Counted from the first letter of the stretch, positions 51,695 to 61,024 are shown. The stretch is DNA of 64,000 nt from Streptomyces kurssanovii (GCF_014649695.1 NZ_BMTN01000027.1:1-64000), one strand, 5' to 3'. Notes: generated by a model not told the origin, from the letters alone. Numbers and translations are program-made.

Positions 51695-52303
51695 TCACGC
51701 CAGCCTGATCGTCTGATCGCGGGCCGCCTGGTAGGCGCTGCCACCGCCGGACACATGGGCCGTCATGGTCATTGATGGCTCCGGACCGGCGGCCGGCGCC
51801 GTGCCGTGCCCGGGTTCGGCAGCGGGGCCGGTATCGGTATCGGACAGGAGTGCGGTCACCGCGTCGCCCAAGTGCTTCAGCCCGTCCGGCAGATGGGTCT
51901 CCGGGACGCGGAGGAACTGCAGGCGCGCCAGCTCCGCGATCTCGCCCGGCAGCGCCGAGGCGTCGGGCAGCATCGTCGCGTCTCCCAGGAGGACCGGGAC
52001 GACGCGGTTCCCCGCCCTCAGAGCCGTCGCGATCTCCAGGCGGACCCAGTCGTGAGCCCGGTCCAGGAGCCGCACACCGTCCTCGCCCCGCGCGTCGAGC
52101 CACCCTGGCCCGATCAGTACGCACATGAGCTCGCACTCGGCGGCCTGTCGCCGCAGGATCTCGGCGAAATCGGCTCCGGGCGGAATCGACTGGCCCGACT
52201 TGAAGATCTCGTCGGCACCCAAGCGGTCGGACAGCGCGCGGTAGACGCGGTCTCGCATCCACCGGGAGTCCGGTTTGCGAAAGCTGAGGAACATGCGCGG
52301 CAC
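51695..52303 (-). CDS. TIR-domain protein with C-terminal AGRD motif
   Basis: A 202-residue protein. Residues 1-150 form a TIR domain: MFLSFRKPDSRWMRDRVYRA, DEIFKSGQSIPPGADFAEIL, CVLIGPGWLD and DWVRLEIATAL, with Glu90 as the expected NADase glutamate. A Pro/Ala-rich linker ends in TAHVSGGGSAYQAARDQTI (181-199), the same motif as in the adaptor and the nSTAND ATPase. GTG 52301-52303 follows GAGAGGGGGC. As first gene of the operon it is the likely toxic effector, expected to deplete NAD+ when clustered. Activity is inferred from the family. Confidence 0.85.
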   Translation of the reverse strand: MPRMFLSFRKPDSRWMRDRVYRALSDRLGADEIFKSGQSIPPGADFAEILRRQAAECELMCVLIGPGWLDARGEDGVRLLDRAHDWVRLEIATALRAGNRVVPVLLGDATMLPDASALPGEIAELARLQFLRVPETHLPDGLKHLGDAVTALLSDTDTGPAAEPGHGTAPAAGPEPSMTMTAHVSGGGSAYQAARDQTIRLA

Positions 52304-52375
52304 AATTGCCCCCTCTCCGGCAAGCCTTGACGTCAGGGATCGTGCTCACCCTAGGGGTGGCGTACGCGCTCGGTG

Positions 52376-52399
52376 GCTATTCGCCGGGGATTGAATAGC
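52376..52399. promoter_or_regulatory. Inverted repeat between the TIR operon and the XRE-TPR gene
   Basis: GCTATTC (52376-52382) and GAATAGC (52393-52399) form an exact inverted repeat with a 10-base spacer in the divergent promoter. It could be the operator of the adjacent XRE regulator. Confidence 0.45.
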
Positions 52400-52427
52400 G
52401 GCCGCAAGGCTCCGTACGCTGGCCGGT

Positions 52428-53621
52428 ATGGATCCGGCGGACAGCGCGGCAGAGACGGTCTCGGCAGGGAGATCGACCAGCACGCGTCTGCCGCCGGGCG
52501 ACTTCGGTGTCGTCCTGGCCACACTCCGGGCACGTCGGGGGTGGAGCGTGCGTGAGTTCGCCCGGCGTGCGAACGTGTCCGAGGGGCAGATCTGCAATCT
52601 GGAGAGCGGGTTGCGCAACCCGACGCCCGCTGTGGCGGCGGCATGTGACGCGGCCTTCGGCACCGGCGGGGAACTCGTCGAGCTGGCCGGGGCCGGCCGC
52701 CGCGGCGCCCGGGCCGAGGGCGTCGTCGAGGCAGGCCCCGTGGTCGCCGGGTACGAGCGGGTCCTGGGGGAGCTGAAGGACATCGGCAGATCCACCGGAC
52801 CGAGGTTCGTCACCGCTTCGATGAAGTCGATCACGCGGATCCTGACGGACGCCGTTCCGCACGCCGTTGGCGAGCAGCGTGCCGGGATCTGGCTGCTGGC
52901 CTCGAGGTTCGCCGAATACACGGGGTGGATGGCGCAGGAGGCGGGAAATCCCGCGGAGGCGTTGCGCTGGACGAATCTCGCCGTCCGCTGGGGCGCACAC
53001 GGCGGGGACGAAACGGTGGCCGCGTATGCCCTGGTCCGCAAGGCGTTCATCGCCCAGCACCGCGGTGACACGTTTGCGGCGATCGGATTCGCCGACCAGG
53101 CGCTCGGGCACCCGGCGGCCAACCCGGTGATCCGCGCGCACGCCGCGCGACGCGCGGCCCAGGGGCATGCGCGCCGTGGCGATGCGGGGGCCTGCTGGGA
53201 GGCACTGGAGCGGTTCAGAAGCCACGCCGCCGAGGTCGGCGGCGACCGGACCCCTCACTGGGGCCCGCGCATCGAGAACGGCAATCATCGGCTCATCGAG
53301 GCGTCCTGCATGCTCAGCCTCCGTCGCTTCGAGCCGGCTGCCGACCTTTTCGCCGCCGAGCGCCGACGCCGGCCTGCCGTCCCGGCGGACAGCAACTCCC
53401 AGGCCCGCTTCGCCGTTCGGCAGGCGACAGCCCTGGCCGGTGTCGGCCGCCTCGACGACGCCTGTCAGGTCGTCGAGGCCACGCTGCCCGTGATCCAGCG
53501 CATCGACTCGGCCACCGTCCGCGCGGAGCTGGGCCGTTTCGTGGAACAGGCCCGGACCCGGAGAGCCAGCCCGGGCCAACTCGCCCTCATCGACGCATCG
53601 GCCGCCCTCGCGATCGGCTGA
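52428..53621 (+). CDS. XRE-family regulator with TPR-like C-terminal domain
   Basis: A 397-residue protein. Residues 25-90 form the helix-turn-helix (VVLATLRARRGWSVREFARR, ANVSEGQICNLESGLRNPTP). The rest is helical with TPR-like units (ALRWTNLAVRWGAHGGDETV, ALVRKAFIAQHRGDTFAAIG, ACQVVEATLPVIQRID). It is divergent from the TIR operon, 124 bases away, so it may control it. Streptomyces has many such regulators and their signals are usually unknown. Confidence 0.85.
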   Translation: MDPADSAAETVSAGRSTSTRLPPGDFGVVLATLRARRGWSVREFARRANVSEGQICNLESGLRNPTPAVAAACDAAFGTGGELVELAGAGRRGARAEGVVEAGPVVAGYERVLGELKDIGRSTGPRFVTASMKSITRILTDAVPHAVGEQRAGIWLLASRFAEYTGWMAQEAGNPAEALRWTNLAVRWGAHGGDETVAAYALVRKAFIAQHRGDTFAAIGFADQALGHPAANPVIRAHAARRAAQGHARRGDAGACWEALERFRSHAAEVGGDRTPHWGPRIENGNHRLIEASCMLSLRRFEPAADLFAAERRRRPAVPADSNSQARFAVRQATALAGVGRLDDACQVVEATLPVIQRIDSATVRAELGRFVEQARTRRASPGQLALIDASAALAIG

Positions 53622-53796
53622 CAGCCGCGACGGCGCCCGTCAAGCCACATGAGACGGATGTGACGCTATGAACTCTGTTGTTCGGTTCGGCCTCGCTTGG
53701 CGGGATCGTTGATCCATGCCTGGCGGGGTATCGACGGCGGGACGGGGCGGCGGTTGAACCGGCTCGTTCGTCCACCCAGGCCAACTCCCGCCGGAG

Positions 53797-54131
53797 TGTC
53801 CAACCGTGCGGCCGTCGACCGCCGGGAGTGACGGGCCGTCCTGCGCTCGGACAGCCTCCTACGGAGGCCGCACACTCGGGCGCTTGGGTGATCTGCTCGG
53901 CGTGCCCGCCCTGGAGCGGCTGCGCGGATACGCCCCCGCGGAGGGGCCCTCTTCCCCGACATCGCCTACGCGGAGATGGCGTTCCTGCCGCCGTACGGCC
54001 GCGCGGCCAACGTCACTCTGCGCCCCGCCGTCCGCCCGCACGAGATTCCCCTCAACACCGCGCTGTCCGTGAGCCGGACCGGGTCCTCCCCGTCGCGGAG
54101 GGTGCTTTTGGGGCCAGTCGCCGTTCGGTAA
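53797..54131 (+). pseudogene. Fragment of a lantibiotic dehydratase-like gene
   Basis: One frame reads GRLGDLLGVPALERLRGYAP and, after a shift near 53948, another reads DIAYAEMAFLPPYGRAANVT, LRPAVRPHEIPLN. This matches an internal part of LanB-type dehydratases (the E-L-x-YLPP-R-ANV-RP-VR-HEI pattern). There is no start, no 3' domain and at least one frameshift. It is a leftover of a lost lanthipeptide or thiopeptide gene. From 53622 to 53796 no gene is seen; the end of a minus-strand frame there (IPRQAWINDPAKRG) may be a transposase tail, but this is uncertain. Confidence 0.45.
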
Positions 54132-54169
54132 GAAACGCGTGGGCGGCGGTCACGAGGGTGACATGGTGG

Positions 54170-54244
54170 TCAGGAGCCCTTCGCGGCCGGTTCAAGGATC
54201 GCCACGCACTCCACGTGATGCGTCATCGGAAAGATGTCGGCTTG
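54170..54244 (-). pseudogene. C-terminal tail of a TrmA/RumA-type RNA methyltransferase
   Basis: The minus strand encodes DIFPMTHHVECVAILEPAAK, then a TGA at 54170-54172. The D-x-FPxTxHVE motif is the conserved catalytic-base end of 23S rRNA (uracil-5-)-methyltransferases. Nothing of the gene upstream (54245 to 54521) is recognisable, so only about 25 codons survive. Confidence 0.6.
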
Positions 54245-54521
54245 AGCAGGTCTCGGAAAAGGCCAGGTCAGAGGCCATTTATCGGCTCACTGTCCCGCCT
54301 GCGTGCGCCCAGTGCGTCAAACGAGCGTCATGACGAACAGCCCATCCGTCCCCTTCGGGGCGGAACAGGCTGTGAGGGGCGACGCTGGGCACGGTGGCGT
54401 GGGCGAAGGGGGCGTAGCCCGCGGACCAGGAGGACTCGGAGGTCTCGGAGGTCACCGTCGATCCATTGTTCCGGGCGCCCTCTGCTGGGCAGGATGTCCG
54501 TCTTTCGTGTGCCCGGCACGC

Positions 54522-55040
54522 TCATGCCGCCCTTCCCTGGCCCACACCGACGATGTCATAGTCAGCTCCGGACAAACGCACCGGCTCCGCGAGCACAGCG
54601 GTAGCGGACTCCGTGTCGGCCAGCCGGGCCGACAGGGTGGCTTCAGCCAGGCGTGGAGGAAGGGCCTCGCTGAACTTCAGGCCGCGCAAGGCGCGTTCGT
54701 CGACGTCCGGCAGACACAGCCGATCCGTCACGTCCCGCGTCGCTCCAGGTGCGCGCGGTGATGTCCTCCCGCAGTCGGATCCAGCGGTCGTTGACGTGCT
54801 GCCCCGGCACGGCGACCGTGCCGAGGGTCGCGGCAAGTGTGGCGTTCGCCGGTGGCCCGCCCAGGTCCACCAGCGCAGGTGGCCGCCCGTGTCCTGAATG
54901 ATCAGGGTGCCTCCTGGGTGCACCCGCTCCAGGTACTCCTCGCGGGCCTGGCGCAGGGCGGCAGCCGCCCGCCCTGTCATCCTCACCGGCAGTTCCTCGC
55001 CCAACAGTACCCGGCGTTCGGCGCGCGTCAGCTCATGGGC
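54522..55040 (-). pseudogene. Frameshifted C-terminal part of a large DEAD/DEAH helicase
   Basis: In one frame: RAERRVLLGEELPVRMTGRA, ERVHPGGTLIIQDTGGHLRW, WTWAG. In the next: PPANATLAATLG, NDRWIRLREDITARTW. Back in the first: LPDVDERALRGLKFSEALPP and RLAEATLSARLADTES. Read together these make a continuous C-terminal region of actinobacterial Lhr-like DEAD/DEAH helicases, interrupted by two frameshifts (near 54840 and 54735). The motor domains are absent. It overlaps the end of the GalE gene by 8 bases. Confidence 0.6.
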
Positions 55041-56028
55041 AGGTGCCGGTCGGCTCACTCGCGGCAGTCGCCTGGGCGAAGTTCCACGCATCTCGGACCA
55101 TCTCGGAGAGATTCGAGCGGCACGGCGTCCATCCCAGTCGTTCCCGGGCGCGGGCGGAGGAGGCGACCAGCGTCGCAGGATCACCGGGCCGACGCGGGGC
55201 GACGATTTCGGGGAGGGGATGGCCGGTCACCTTGCGCGCCGCGGCAATCACCTCTCGTACGGAGAAGCCGTTGCCGTTGCCGAGATTGCAGACAAGGTGC
55301 TCCCCGGGCACGGCGGCGTCGAGAGCGAGCAGATGGGCTTCGGCAAGATCGGCGACATGGATGTAGTCGCGGACGCACGTGCCGTCAGGTGTGGGGTAGT
55401 CGTCCCCGTAGATAGAGATCGCCTCGCGCTGGCCCTGTGCGACCTGCAGCACCAGGGGTATGAGGTGCGATTCCGGATCGTGGCGCTCTCCGCGGGAACC
55501 GACCGCGCCGGCGACGTTGAAGTACCGCAGTGACACCGCGGCGAGGCCGTGGGCGGCACTCTCACCGGCGATCATGTGATCCACCGCGAGTTTGGACGCA
55601 CCGTACGGGTTCACGGGAGCGGTCGGCGTGCTCTCGGAGATCACGCCGGTCGCCGGTTCCCCGTAGACGGCGCAGGTCGAGGAGAAGACGAGCGTGCGCA
55701 CGCCGGCCTTGCGCATCGCCCGGATCAGGGCGAAGGAACCGAGAACGTTCGTGTCCCAGTATTTCTCCGGGCTGATCATCGATTCGCCGACCTCGGCGAC
55801 CGCAGCGAGGTGCATCACCACCGTATAAGAGGAATCGAGAACCTCGGCGGCATCCTGAATACGCCCCTCGATGAACTCGGCACCAGCCGGTACGGCCTCG
55901 CGGAAACCGGTGGACAGATCGTCCAGTATGGTGACCCGGTATCCGGTCTCGATCAGACCTGCGGCCACGACAGAGCCGATGTAGCCGGCTCCGCCGGTCA
56001 CCAGGATCCGCCCCAGTACGTTGCTCAT
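55033..56028 (-). CDS. galE: UDP-glucose 4-epimerase-type enzyme
   Basis: A 331-residue short-chain epimerase. It has RILVTGGAGYIGSVVAAGLI (NAD site), LVFSSTCAVYG, the catalytic NPYGASKLAVDHM (Y-x3-K) and RYFNVAGA, followed by GTCVRDYIHVADLAEAH. The sequence is GalE-like throughout, which interconverts UDP-glucose and UDP-galactose or a related pair. ATG 56026-56028 is preferred over 56064 because the conserved N-terminus follows at once. It is divergent from valS and may feed the sugar part of the adjacent plus-strand cluster. Confidence 0.85.
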   Translation of the reverse strand: MSNVLGRILVTGGAGYIGSVVAAGLIETGYRVTILDDLSTGFREAVPAGAEFIEGRIQDAAEVLDSSYTVVMHLAAVAEVGESMISPEKYWDTNVLGSFALIRAMRKAGVRTLVFSSTCAVYGEPATGVISESTPTAPVNPYGASKLAVDHMIAGESAAHGLAAVSLRYFNVAGAVGSRGERHDPESHLIPLVLQVAQGQREAISIYGDDYPTPDGTCVRDYIHVADLAEAHLLALDAAVPGEHLVCNLGNGNGFSVREVIAAARKVTGHPLPEIVAPRRPGDPATLVASSARARERLGWTPCRSNLSEMVRDAWNFAQATAASEPTGTCP

Positions 56029-56090
56029 GTGTGCGCGTCGCCTCTCTCGTTCACGGTCTTCCACGGGGGTAACCCGGAGAGCTGCTCACT

Positions 56091-56119
56091 CTCGGCCCCT
56101 ACACTGAGTAGAGGCCGAG
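56091..56119. promoter_or_regulatory. Hairpin in the galE-valS intergenic region
   Basis: CTCGGCC (56091-56097) pairs with GGCCGAG (56113-56119), and the inner CTA/TAG extends the stem past one mismatch. It lies 110 bases upstream of the valS start. It could be part of a leader control element of the synthetase, but there is no recognisable T-box sequence. Confidence 0.35.
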
Positions 56120-56228
56120 TTGCAGCTCATCAGTATCACTGGCGAGCCCGTCCGGAGTGATCGCCGTCACAGGTGTCCTTCTCCGGCTCGCCTCAAGCTG
56201 TGGAACTTACTGGGAAGGGTGTGTCGAC

Positions 56229-58799
56229 GTGACGCGCTATGGCTCTCCGCTGCCGGACAAGCCTTCGCTCGACGGGTTGGAATCGAAGTGGTCGTCGTTC
56301 TGGGGTGACGCGGACGTATACCGTTTCACCCGGCCCGGAAGCCGTGACGCCGTATTCTCGATCGACACCCCGCCGCCGACGGTCAGCGGCTCGCTCCATG
56401 TCGGCCACGTCTTCAGCTACACCCACACGGACATCATCGCCCGCTTCCAGCGCATGCGCGGCAAGCACGTGTTCTACCCCATGGGCTGGGACGACAACGG
56501 GCTGCCCACCGAGCGCCGGGTGCAGAACTACTACGGCGTGCGCTGCGACCCGTCACTCCCGTACGACCCGGAGTTCACCGCCCCCACGCCCGTCACCGAG
56601 CGGACGGGCAAGGACAAGAAGGCTCCCGCGGTCAGCATCTCGCGCCAGAACTTTGTCGAACTGTGCGAGAAGCTCACCGCCGAGGACGAGCTTGTCTTCG
56701 AGGAACTGTGGCGCAAGCTCGGCCTCTCAGTCGACTGGTCGATGCAGTACACGACCATCGGCAAGGAGGCGCAGCGCGTCGCGCAGGCTTCGTTTCTCCG
56801 CCTGGTCAAGCGAGGAGAGGCATACCAGTCCGAGGCGCCCACAATGTGGGACGTCTCCTTCCGGACCGCGGTGGCCAACGCCGAGGTGGTCGAGAAGGAG
56901 CTCTCGGGCGCGTATCACCGTGTGGCGTTCAGGCACGGCACCGAGGAAGTGCACATCGAGACGACCCGTCCCGAGCTGCTGCCCGCCTGCGTGGCTCTGG
57001 TCGCGCACCCGGACGACGAGCGCTACCAGTCCCTCGTCGGCCAGGAAGTCACGTCGCCGCTGTTCGGCGTTCGCGTGCCGGTCGTCGCCCACCATGCCGC
57101 CGACCCCGAGAAGGGCAGCGGCATCGCCATGATCTGCACCTTCGGCGACGCGACCGACGTCATGTGGTGGCGCGAGCTGAAGCTGCCGACGCGCACCGTC
57201 ATCGGCCGTGACGGCCGGCTCCTGCCGATGGACTTCAGCGAACTGCCGACCGGGGACGCCGCGGCCGCCCAGGGCCTTTACGACCAGATCGTCGGCAAGA
57301 CGGTGCACAGCGCCCGGGAGATCATCGTCGAGGAGCTGCGCAACACCGGCAGCCTGGTCGGCGAGCCCCGGCCGACCACGCGTGCGGTCAAGTTCTTCGA
57401 GAAGGGCGACAAGCCGCTCGAGGTCGTCAGCAGCCGGCAGTGGTTCATCAAGACCATCGAGCACCGCGAGCAGCTGCTCGCCCGCGGCGCCGAGATCGAC
57501 TGGCACCCGGCGCACATGCAGTCGCGGTACAACGACTGGGTCCAGGGGCTGAACATCGACTGGCTGATCAGCAGGCAGCGCTTCTTCGGCGTGCCCTTCC
57601 CCCTGTGGTACGCCCTCGATGCGGCCGGACAGCCTGACTACCGGGCCCCGATCCTTCCCGACGAGTCGGTGCTTCCGATCGACCCGTCCAGCGACTGCCC
57701 GCCCGGATTCACCGAAGAGCAGCGGGACAAGCCGAACGGCTTCACGGGCGAGCCCGACGTCATGGACACGTGGGCCACCTCGTCGCTGAGCCCTCAGCTG
57801 GCCTCCGGCTGGCTGTCCGACCCGGAGCTCTTCGGCCAGGTGTACCCGATGGACCTGCGTCCTCAGGGTCACGACATCATCCGTACGTGGCTGTTCACCA
57901 CGGTGGTGCGCTCCCACCTCGAGTCGGACACCACTCCGTGGAAGCACGCGGCGCTCTCCGGATGGATCCTCGACCCGGACCGGAAGAAGATGTCCAAGTC
58001 CCAGGGGAACGTGGTCACTCCCGGACACCTGCTGGACGAGTACGGCGCCGACGCGGTCCGCTACTGGGCGGCCAGCGGACGCCCCGGGACCGACACCGCG
58101 TTCGACCCGCAGCAGATGAAGATCGGCCGGCGCCTGGCCATGAAGTTGCTCAACGCGAGCAAGTTCGTGCTTTCGCTGCCCGCGCCGAGCACGGGGGTGA
58201 AGGCAACGGAGCCGCTGGACAAGGCCGTTCTGGCCAAGCTGGCCGCGACGGTCGAGGACGCCACGAAGGCGCTCGAAGGTTTCGACTACACGTCGGCGCT
58301 GGACGCCATCGAGCGGTTCTTCTGGTTCTTCTGCGACTACTACGTCGAGCTGGTCAAGGAGCGGTCCTACGGCAAGGGTTCGGAGGAAGGCGCCGAGTCG
58401 GCCCGGGTCACGCTCCGGCACACCCTCGACATCATCACCCGGATGTTCGCCCCCGTCCTCCCCTACACGGCGGAGGAGACGTGGTCATGGACCCACGAGT
58501 CGACCGTGCACTTGGCCTCGTGGCCGACGAGCGCGGACCTGTGGGAGGCGGCCTCCGGCACGCGCCCGGAGCTCGCCGACGCCGCCGCTTCAGCCATTGC
58601 CGCCGTCCGTCGCGCCAAGTCCACCGCCAAGGTCTCGATGCGGGCTGAGGTCGCCCGTGCCGTGGTCCAGGCACCTGCCGCCGTGCTGGACGATGTCCGG
58701 CTCGTCGCTTCCGACATCCAGGCGGCCGGGGTCGTGTCCGACCTGGACTTCCAGACCACAGAGGGTGTCGAGCTCACGGTCGACGTCAACCTGGCCTGA
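56229..58799 (+). CDS. valS: Valyl-tRNA synthetase, archaeal-type (second ValRS)
   Basis: An 856-residue class I synthetase. The HIGH box is GSLHVGHVFS (HVGH 57-60) and KMSKS is at about 587-591 (DRKKMSKSQGNV). The opening SIDTPPPTVSGSLHVGHVFS, then GWDDNGLPTERRVQNYYGVR, is the archaeal-type ValRS pattern, different from the bacterial ValRS expected elsewhere in the genome. No C-terminal coiled-coil arm is seen. GTG 56229 follows GGGAAGGG. Second copies serve as backup, as resistance to a valine-mimicking inhibitor, or for amino-acid activation in a pathway. The neighbours make the last two worth considering. Confidence 0.88.
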   Translation: MTRYGSPLPDKPSLDGLESKWSSFWGDADVYRFTRPGSRDAVFSIDTPPPTVSGSLHVGHVFSYTHTDIIARFQRMRGKHVFYPMGWDDNGLPTERRVQNYYGVRCDPSLPYDPEFTAPTPVTERTGKDKKAPAVSISRQNFVELCEKLTAEDELVFEELWRKLGLSVDWSMQYTTIGKEAQRVAQASFLRLVKRGEAYQSEAPTMWDVSFRTAVANAEVVEKELSGAYHRVAFRHGTEEVHIETTRPELLPACVALVAHPDDERYQSLVGQEVTSPLFGVRVPVVAHHAADPEKGSGIAMICTFGDATDVMWWRELKLPTRTVIGRDGRLLPMDFSELPTGDAAAAQGLYDQIVGKTVHSAREIIVEELRNTGSLVGEPRPTTRAVKFFEKGDKPLEVVSSRQWFIKTIEHREQLLARGAEIDWHPAHMQSRYNDWVQGLNIDWLISRQRFFGVPFPLWYALDAAGQPDYRAPILPDESVLPIDPSSDCPPGFTEEQRDKPNGFTGEPDVMDTWATSSLSPQLASGWLSDPELFGQVYPMDLRPQGHDIIRTWLFTTVVRSHLESDTTPWKHAALSGWILDPDRKKMSKSQGNVVTPGHLLDEYGADAVRYWAASGRPGTDTAFDPQQMKIGRRLAMKLLNASKFVLSLPAPSTGVKATEPLDKAVLAKLAATVEDATKALEGFDYTSALDAIERFFWFFCDYYVELVKERSYGKGSEEGAESARVTLRHTLDIITRMFAPVLPYTAEETWSWTHESTVHLASWPTSADLWEAASGTRPELADAAASAIAAVRRAKSTAKVSMRAEVARAVVQAPAAVLDDVRLVASDIQAAGVVSDLDFQTTEGVELTVDVNLA

Positions 58800-58818
58800 C
58801 CCTCTGAGGTCTCCGCAT

Positions 58819-58850
58819 CTGCGCCCTGCCGGCCATCCGGCAGGGCGCAG
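58819..58850 (+). terminator. Terminator of valS
   Basis: A 14-bp perfect stem (58819-58832 with 58837-58850) has a CCAT loop and is followed by TGTTCTTC, 19 bases after the stop. Confidence 0.85.
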
Positions 58851-59006
58851 TGTTCTTCACTGAGTTCACCGATGGCGTCGCCCAACTGACCTGCATCTCT
58901 TGAGCGTGAGAAAGCCTTCACTGGCAAGCCACCATTCAGGCAAGCCAGTTGAACCATGATCAGCTATGCTCACCACGTTCGAACAGCTGATGCCAACGGG
59001 GGCAAA

Positions 59007-59978
59007 GTGAGAAGAGCAGTCATCACGGGCGGAGCCGGGTTCCTTGGTTCACACCTGTGCGAACGCCTGCTGGACTCGGATTACGAGGTCGTGTGCCTCG
59101 ATAACTTCCTTACGAGCGACCCGGGCAACATTGCCCACCTCATGGACCACGAGTCCTTCCGGCTCGCCCGCACCGATGTCACCGGGTACATCCATGTGGT
59201 GGGGGACGTGGACGTCGTGCTCCACTTCGCGTCACCCGCATCGCCCATCGACTACCTCCAACTGCCCATCGAGACGCTCAAGGTGGGCTCCATCGGGACC
59301 CTGCACGCGCTGGGACTCGCGAAAGAGAAGGCCGCTCGCTTCCTCCTGGCGTCCACCTCCGAGGTCTATGGCGACCCGCAGGTCCACCCCCAGCCGGAGG
59401 ACTACTGGGGGCACGTCAATCCGGTCGGGCCTCGCGGCGTCTACGACGAGGCCAAGCGATTTGCCGAAGCGATGACCACGGCCTACCGGACCCATCACGG
59501 GCTCGACACCGCGATTGTCAGGATCTTCAACACCTACGGCCCCAGGATGCGCGCCCACGACGGCAGGGCCATCCCCACGTTCATCCGGCAGGCCCTGGCC
59601 GGCGAACCCATCACCGTGTCGGGAGACGGCAGCCAGACCCGTTCAGTGTGCTACGTGGACGACCTGGTCAGAGGCTTGATCCAGTTCCTGGAGTCGGACG
59701 GTCACGGCCCCATGAACCTGGGCAACCCCCACGAGTTGTCCATCCTCGAACTCGCGCACGAGGTGAAGCGGCTCACCGGCTCGGAGTCTCCCATCGAGTT
59801 CATCGCCAAGCCTCAGGACGACCCCATGATCCGGCGCCCCGACATCGGCCTTGCCGAAAGGAACCTCGGCTGGAAGCCGCAGGTCCCTCTCGAGGAGGGG
59901 CTGATCCGGACCATCGAGTGGTTCCGCCGGCACGTGTCGGAAGAGGAAGGGGCTCTGGAGCGGGTTGCCGCTCTCTGA
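59007..59978 (+). CDS. UDP-glucuronate decarboxylase-like NAD-dependent epimerase
   Basis: A 323-residue short-chain enzyme: [20 protein letters not shown], the hallmark [60 protein letters not shown] (Y-x3-K) and [11 protein letters not shown]. This set is characteristic of UXS, which makes UDP-xylose from UDP-glucuronate. GTG 59007 follows GGGGGC. It begins the plus-strand group of four genes and has little space to the next one. Confidence 0.85.
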   Translation: MRRAVITGGAGFLGSHLCERLLDSDYEVVCLDNFLTSDPGNIAHLMDHESFRLARTDVTGYIHVVGDVDVVLHFASPASPIDYLQLPIETLKVGSIGTLHALGLAKEKAARFLLASTSEVYGDPQVHPQPEDYWGHVNPVGPRGVYDEAKRFAEAMTTAYRTHHGLDTAIVRIFNTYGPRMRAHDGRAIPTFIRQALAGEPITVSGDGSQTRSVCYVDDLVRGLIQFLESDGHGPMNLGNPHELSILELAHEVKRLTGSESPIEFIAKPQDDPMIRRPDIGLAERNLGWKPQVPLEEGLIRTIEWFRRHVSEEEGALERVAAL

Positions 59979-59979
59979 C

Positions 59980-60855
59980 ATGGACTGCGAGCCGATATCA
60001 CTGGTCCTGGACATTCAGGCGGCTGCTGAACAACTCAGCGCTCTCGGGCGGGAGTTGCTGAACGACGATCTCGAAGTGCTGGCTCGGACCCTACAGGACC
60101 TGGCCTCCGCACACGGATGGAACGTCATCGATCACGGGCGGTTCACCGAGTGGACCGCGTCCCGGCTGGAGAAGTACGACGAGGTTCTTGTCCTGGACAA
60201 GCTCTTCGTCGCACCCTCCGGCGGGGATGGTCCCCGGTACCACCGCGTGGCCGCGCACCGGCGGCTGGGGGCCCGAGGACAACTGGTTCTGGACGTCTCG
60301 GGATTGCCCGACAGCCTGGCTGCCGGGGACCCCGCAGTGCGCGTGGCCGTCGTGGATGATGCGGCATACAGCGGTGGCACCCTGGCCGGGGTACTGGACC
60401 GTCTTGCCACATGCGGCTTCGCCGTCGACCGCGTGTTCGTCTCCGCGACGACCGAACGGGCACGGCAGCGGCTGGAAATGCAGAGCGGTGTGCCCGTGGA
60501 CGCCTACTTCCCCGAGCCGGTCCGTGGCGACGTGATCCATGCCCACGACGTCTATCCGTGGCTGCCCCACTCGGGACGTCGCGCGGAGCCATCCGGGACG
60601 CAGGTGCCTGCGCGGCGGATCGCACCACTCCTGCACCGGGACGGTGCCTGGCTGAGCGACCCCGCATTGGCCCAGGCGCCGGCCCTTCGGAGGATTGCCG
60701 CCTCTGCGGTGGACGTGTTCCGGGACCACCTCGACCGTGAGCCCGTGGCCGCGGATGTCGCCCTGCTGGGCAGAGATGTCGCGGTCCCCTTGCCGTCTGC
60801 CGCGGACGTGCCGGACACCACGCCTCTGAGGCAGCTTCTGGCTGCTCTCTTCTGA
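59980..60855 (+). CDS. Phosphoribosyltransferase-like protein
   Basis: About 291 residues. RVAVVDDAAYSGGTLAGVLD (about 122-141) is a PRPP-binding loop of type I phosphoribosyltransferases. The N-terminal part has an OPRT-like hood (DEVLVLDKLFVAP), and the C-terminal 90 residues are not conserved. ATG 59980 is one base after the UXS stop; TTG 59965 is an overlapping alternative. The reaction is unknown, but with a UDP-sugar enzyme beside it, transfer to form an N-riboside or a sugar phosphate is possible. Confidence 0.7.
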   Translation: MDCEPISLVLDIQAAAEQLSALGRELLNDDLEVLARTLQDLASAHGWNVIDHGRFTEWTASRLEKYDEVLVLDKLFVAPSGGDGPRYHRVAAHRRLGARGQLVLDVSGLPDSLAAGDPAVRVAVVDDAAYSGGTLAGVLDRLATCGFAVDRVFVSATTERARQRLEMQSGVPVDAYFPEPVRGDVIHAHDVYPWLPHSGRRAEPSGTQVPARRIAPLLHRDGAWLSDPALAQAPALRRIAASAVDVFRDHLDREPVAADVALLGRDVAVPLPSAADVPDTTPLRQLLAALF

Positions 60856-61024
60856 ACGGCCCACACCCAGAAACCTTGCATACGCAGCGCGTTCGTGATC
60901 CGGGCGCTTCGACCCCGAGGGACTTCTCCATGCAAACAGCCTGGCCCCAGGCGACTTCGGTACTCACTCTCGAACGATTCATCTCCGCAGCTCCGAGCCG
61001 ACCCGGCCACGAAGGGAGCTTCTG

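Noticed and set aside
56040-56228. A T-box riboswitch upstream of valS
   Set aside because: There is a hairpin at 56091-56119, but no T-box consensus, anti-terminator pair or U-run was seen.
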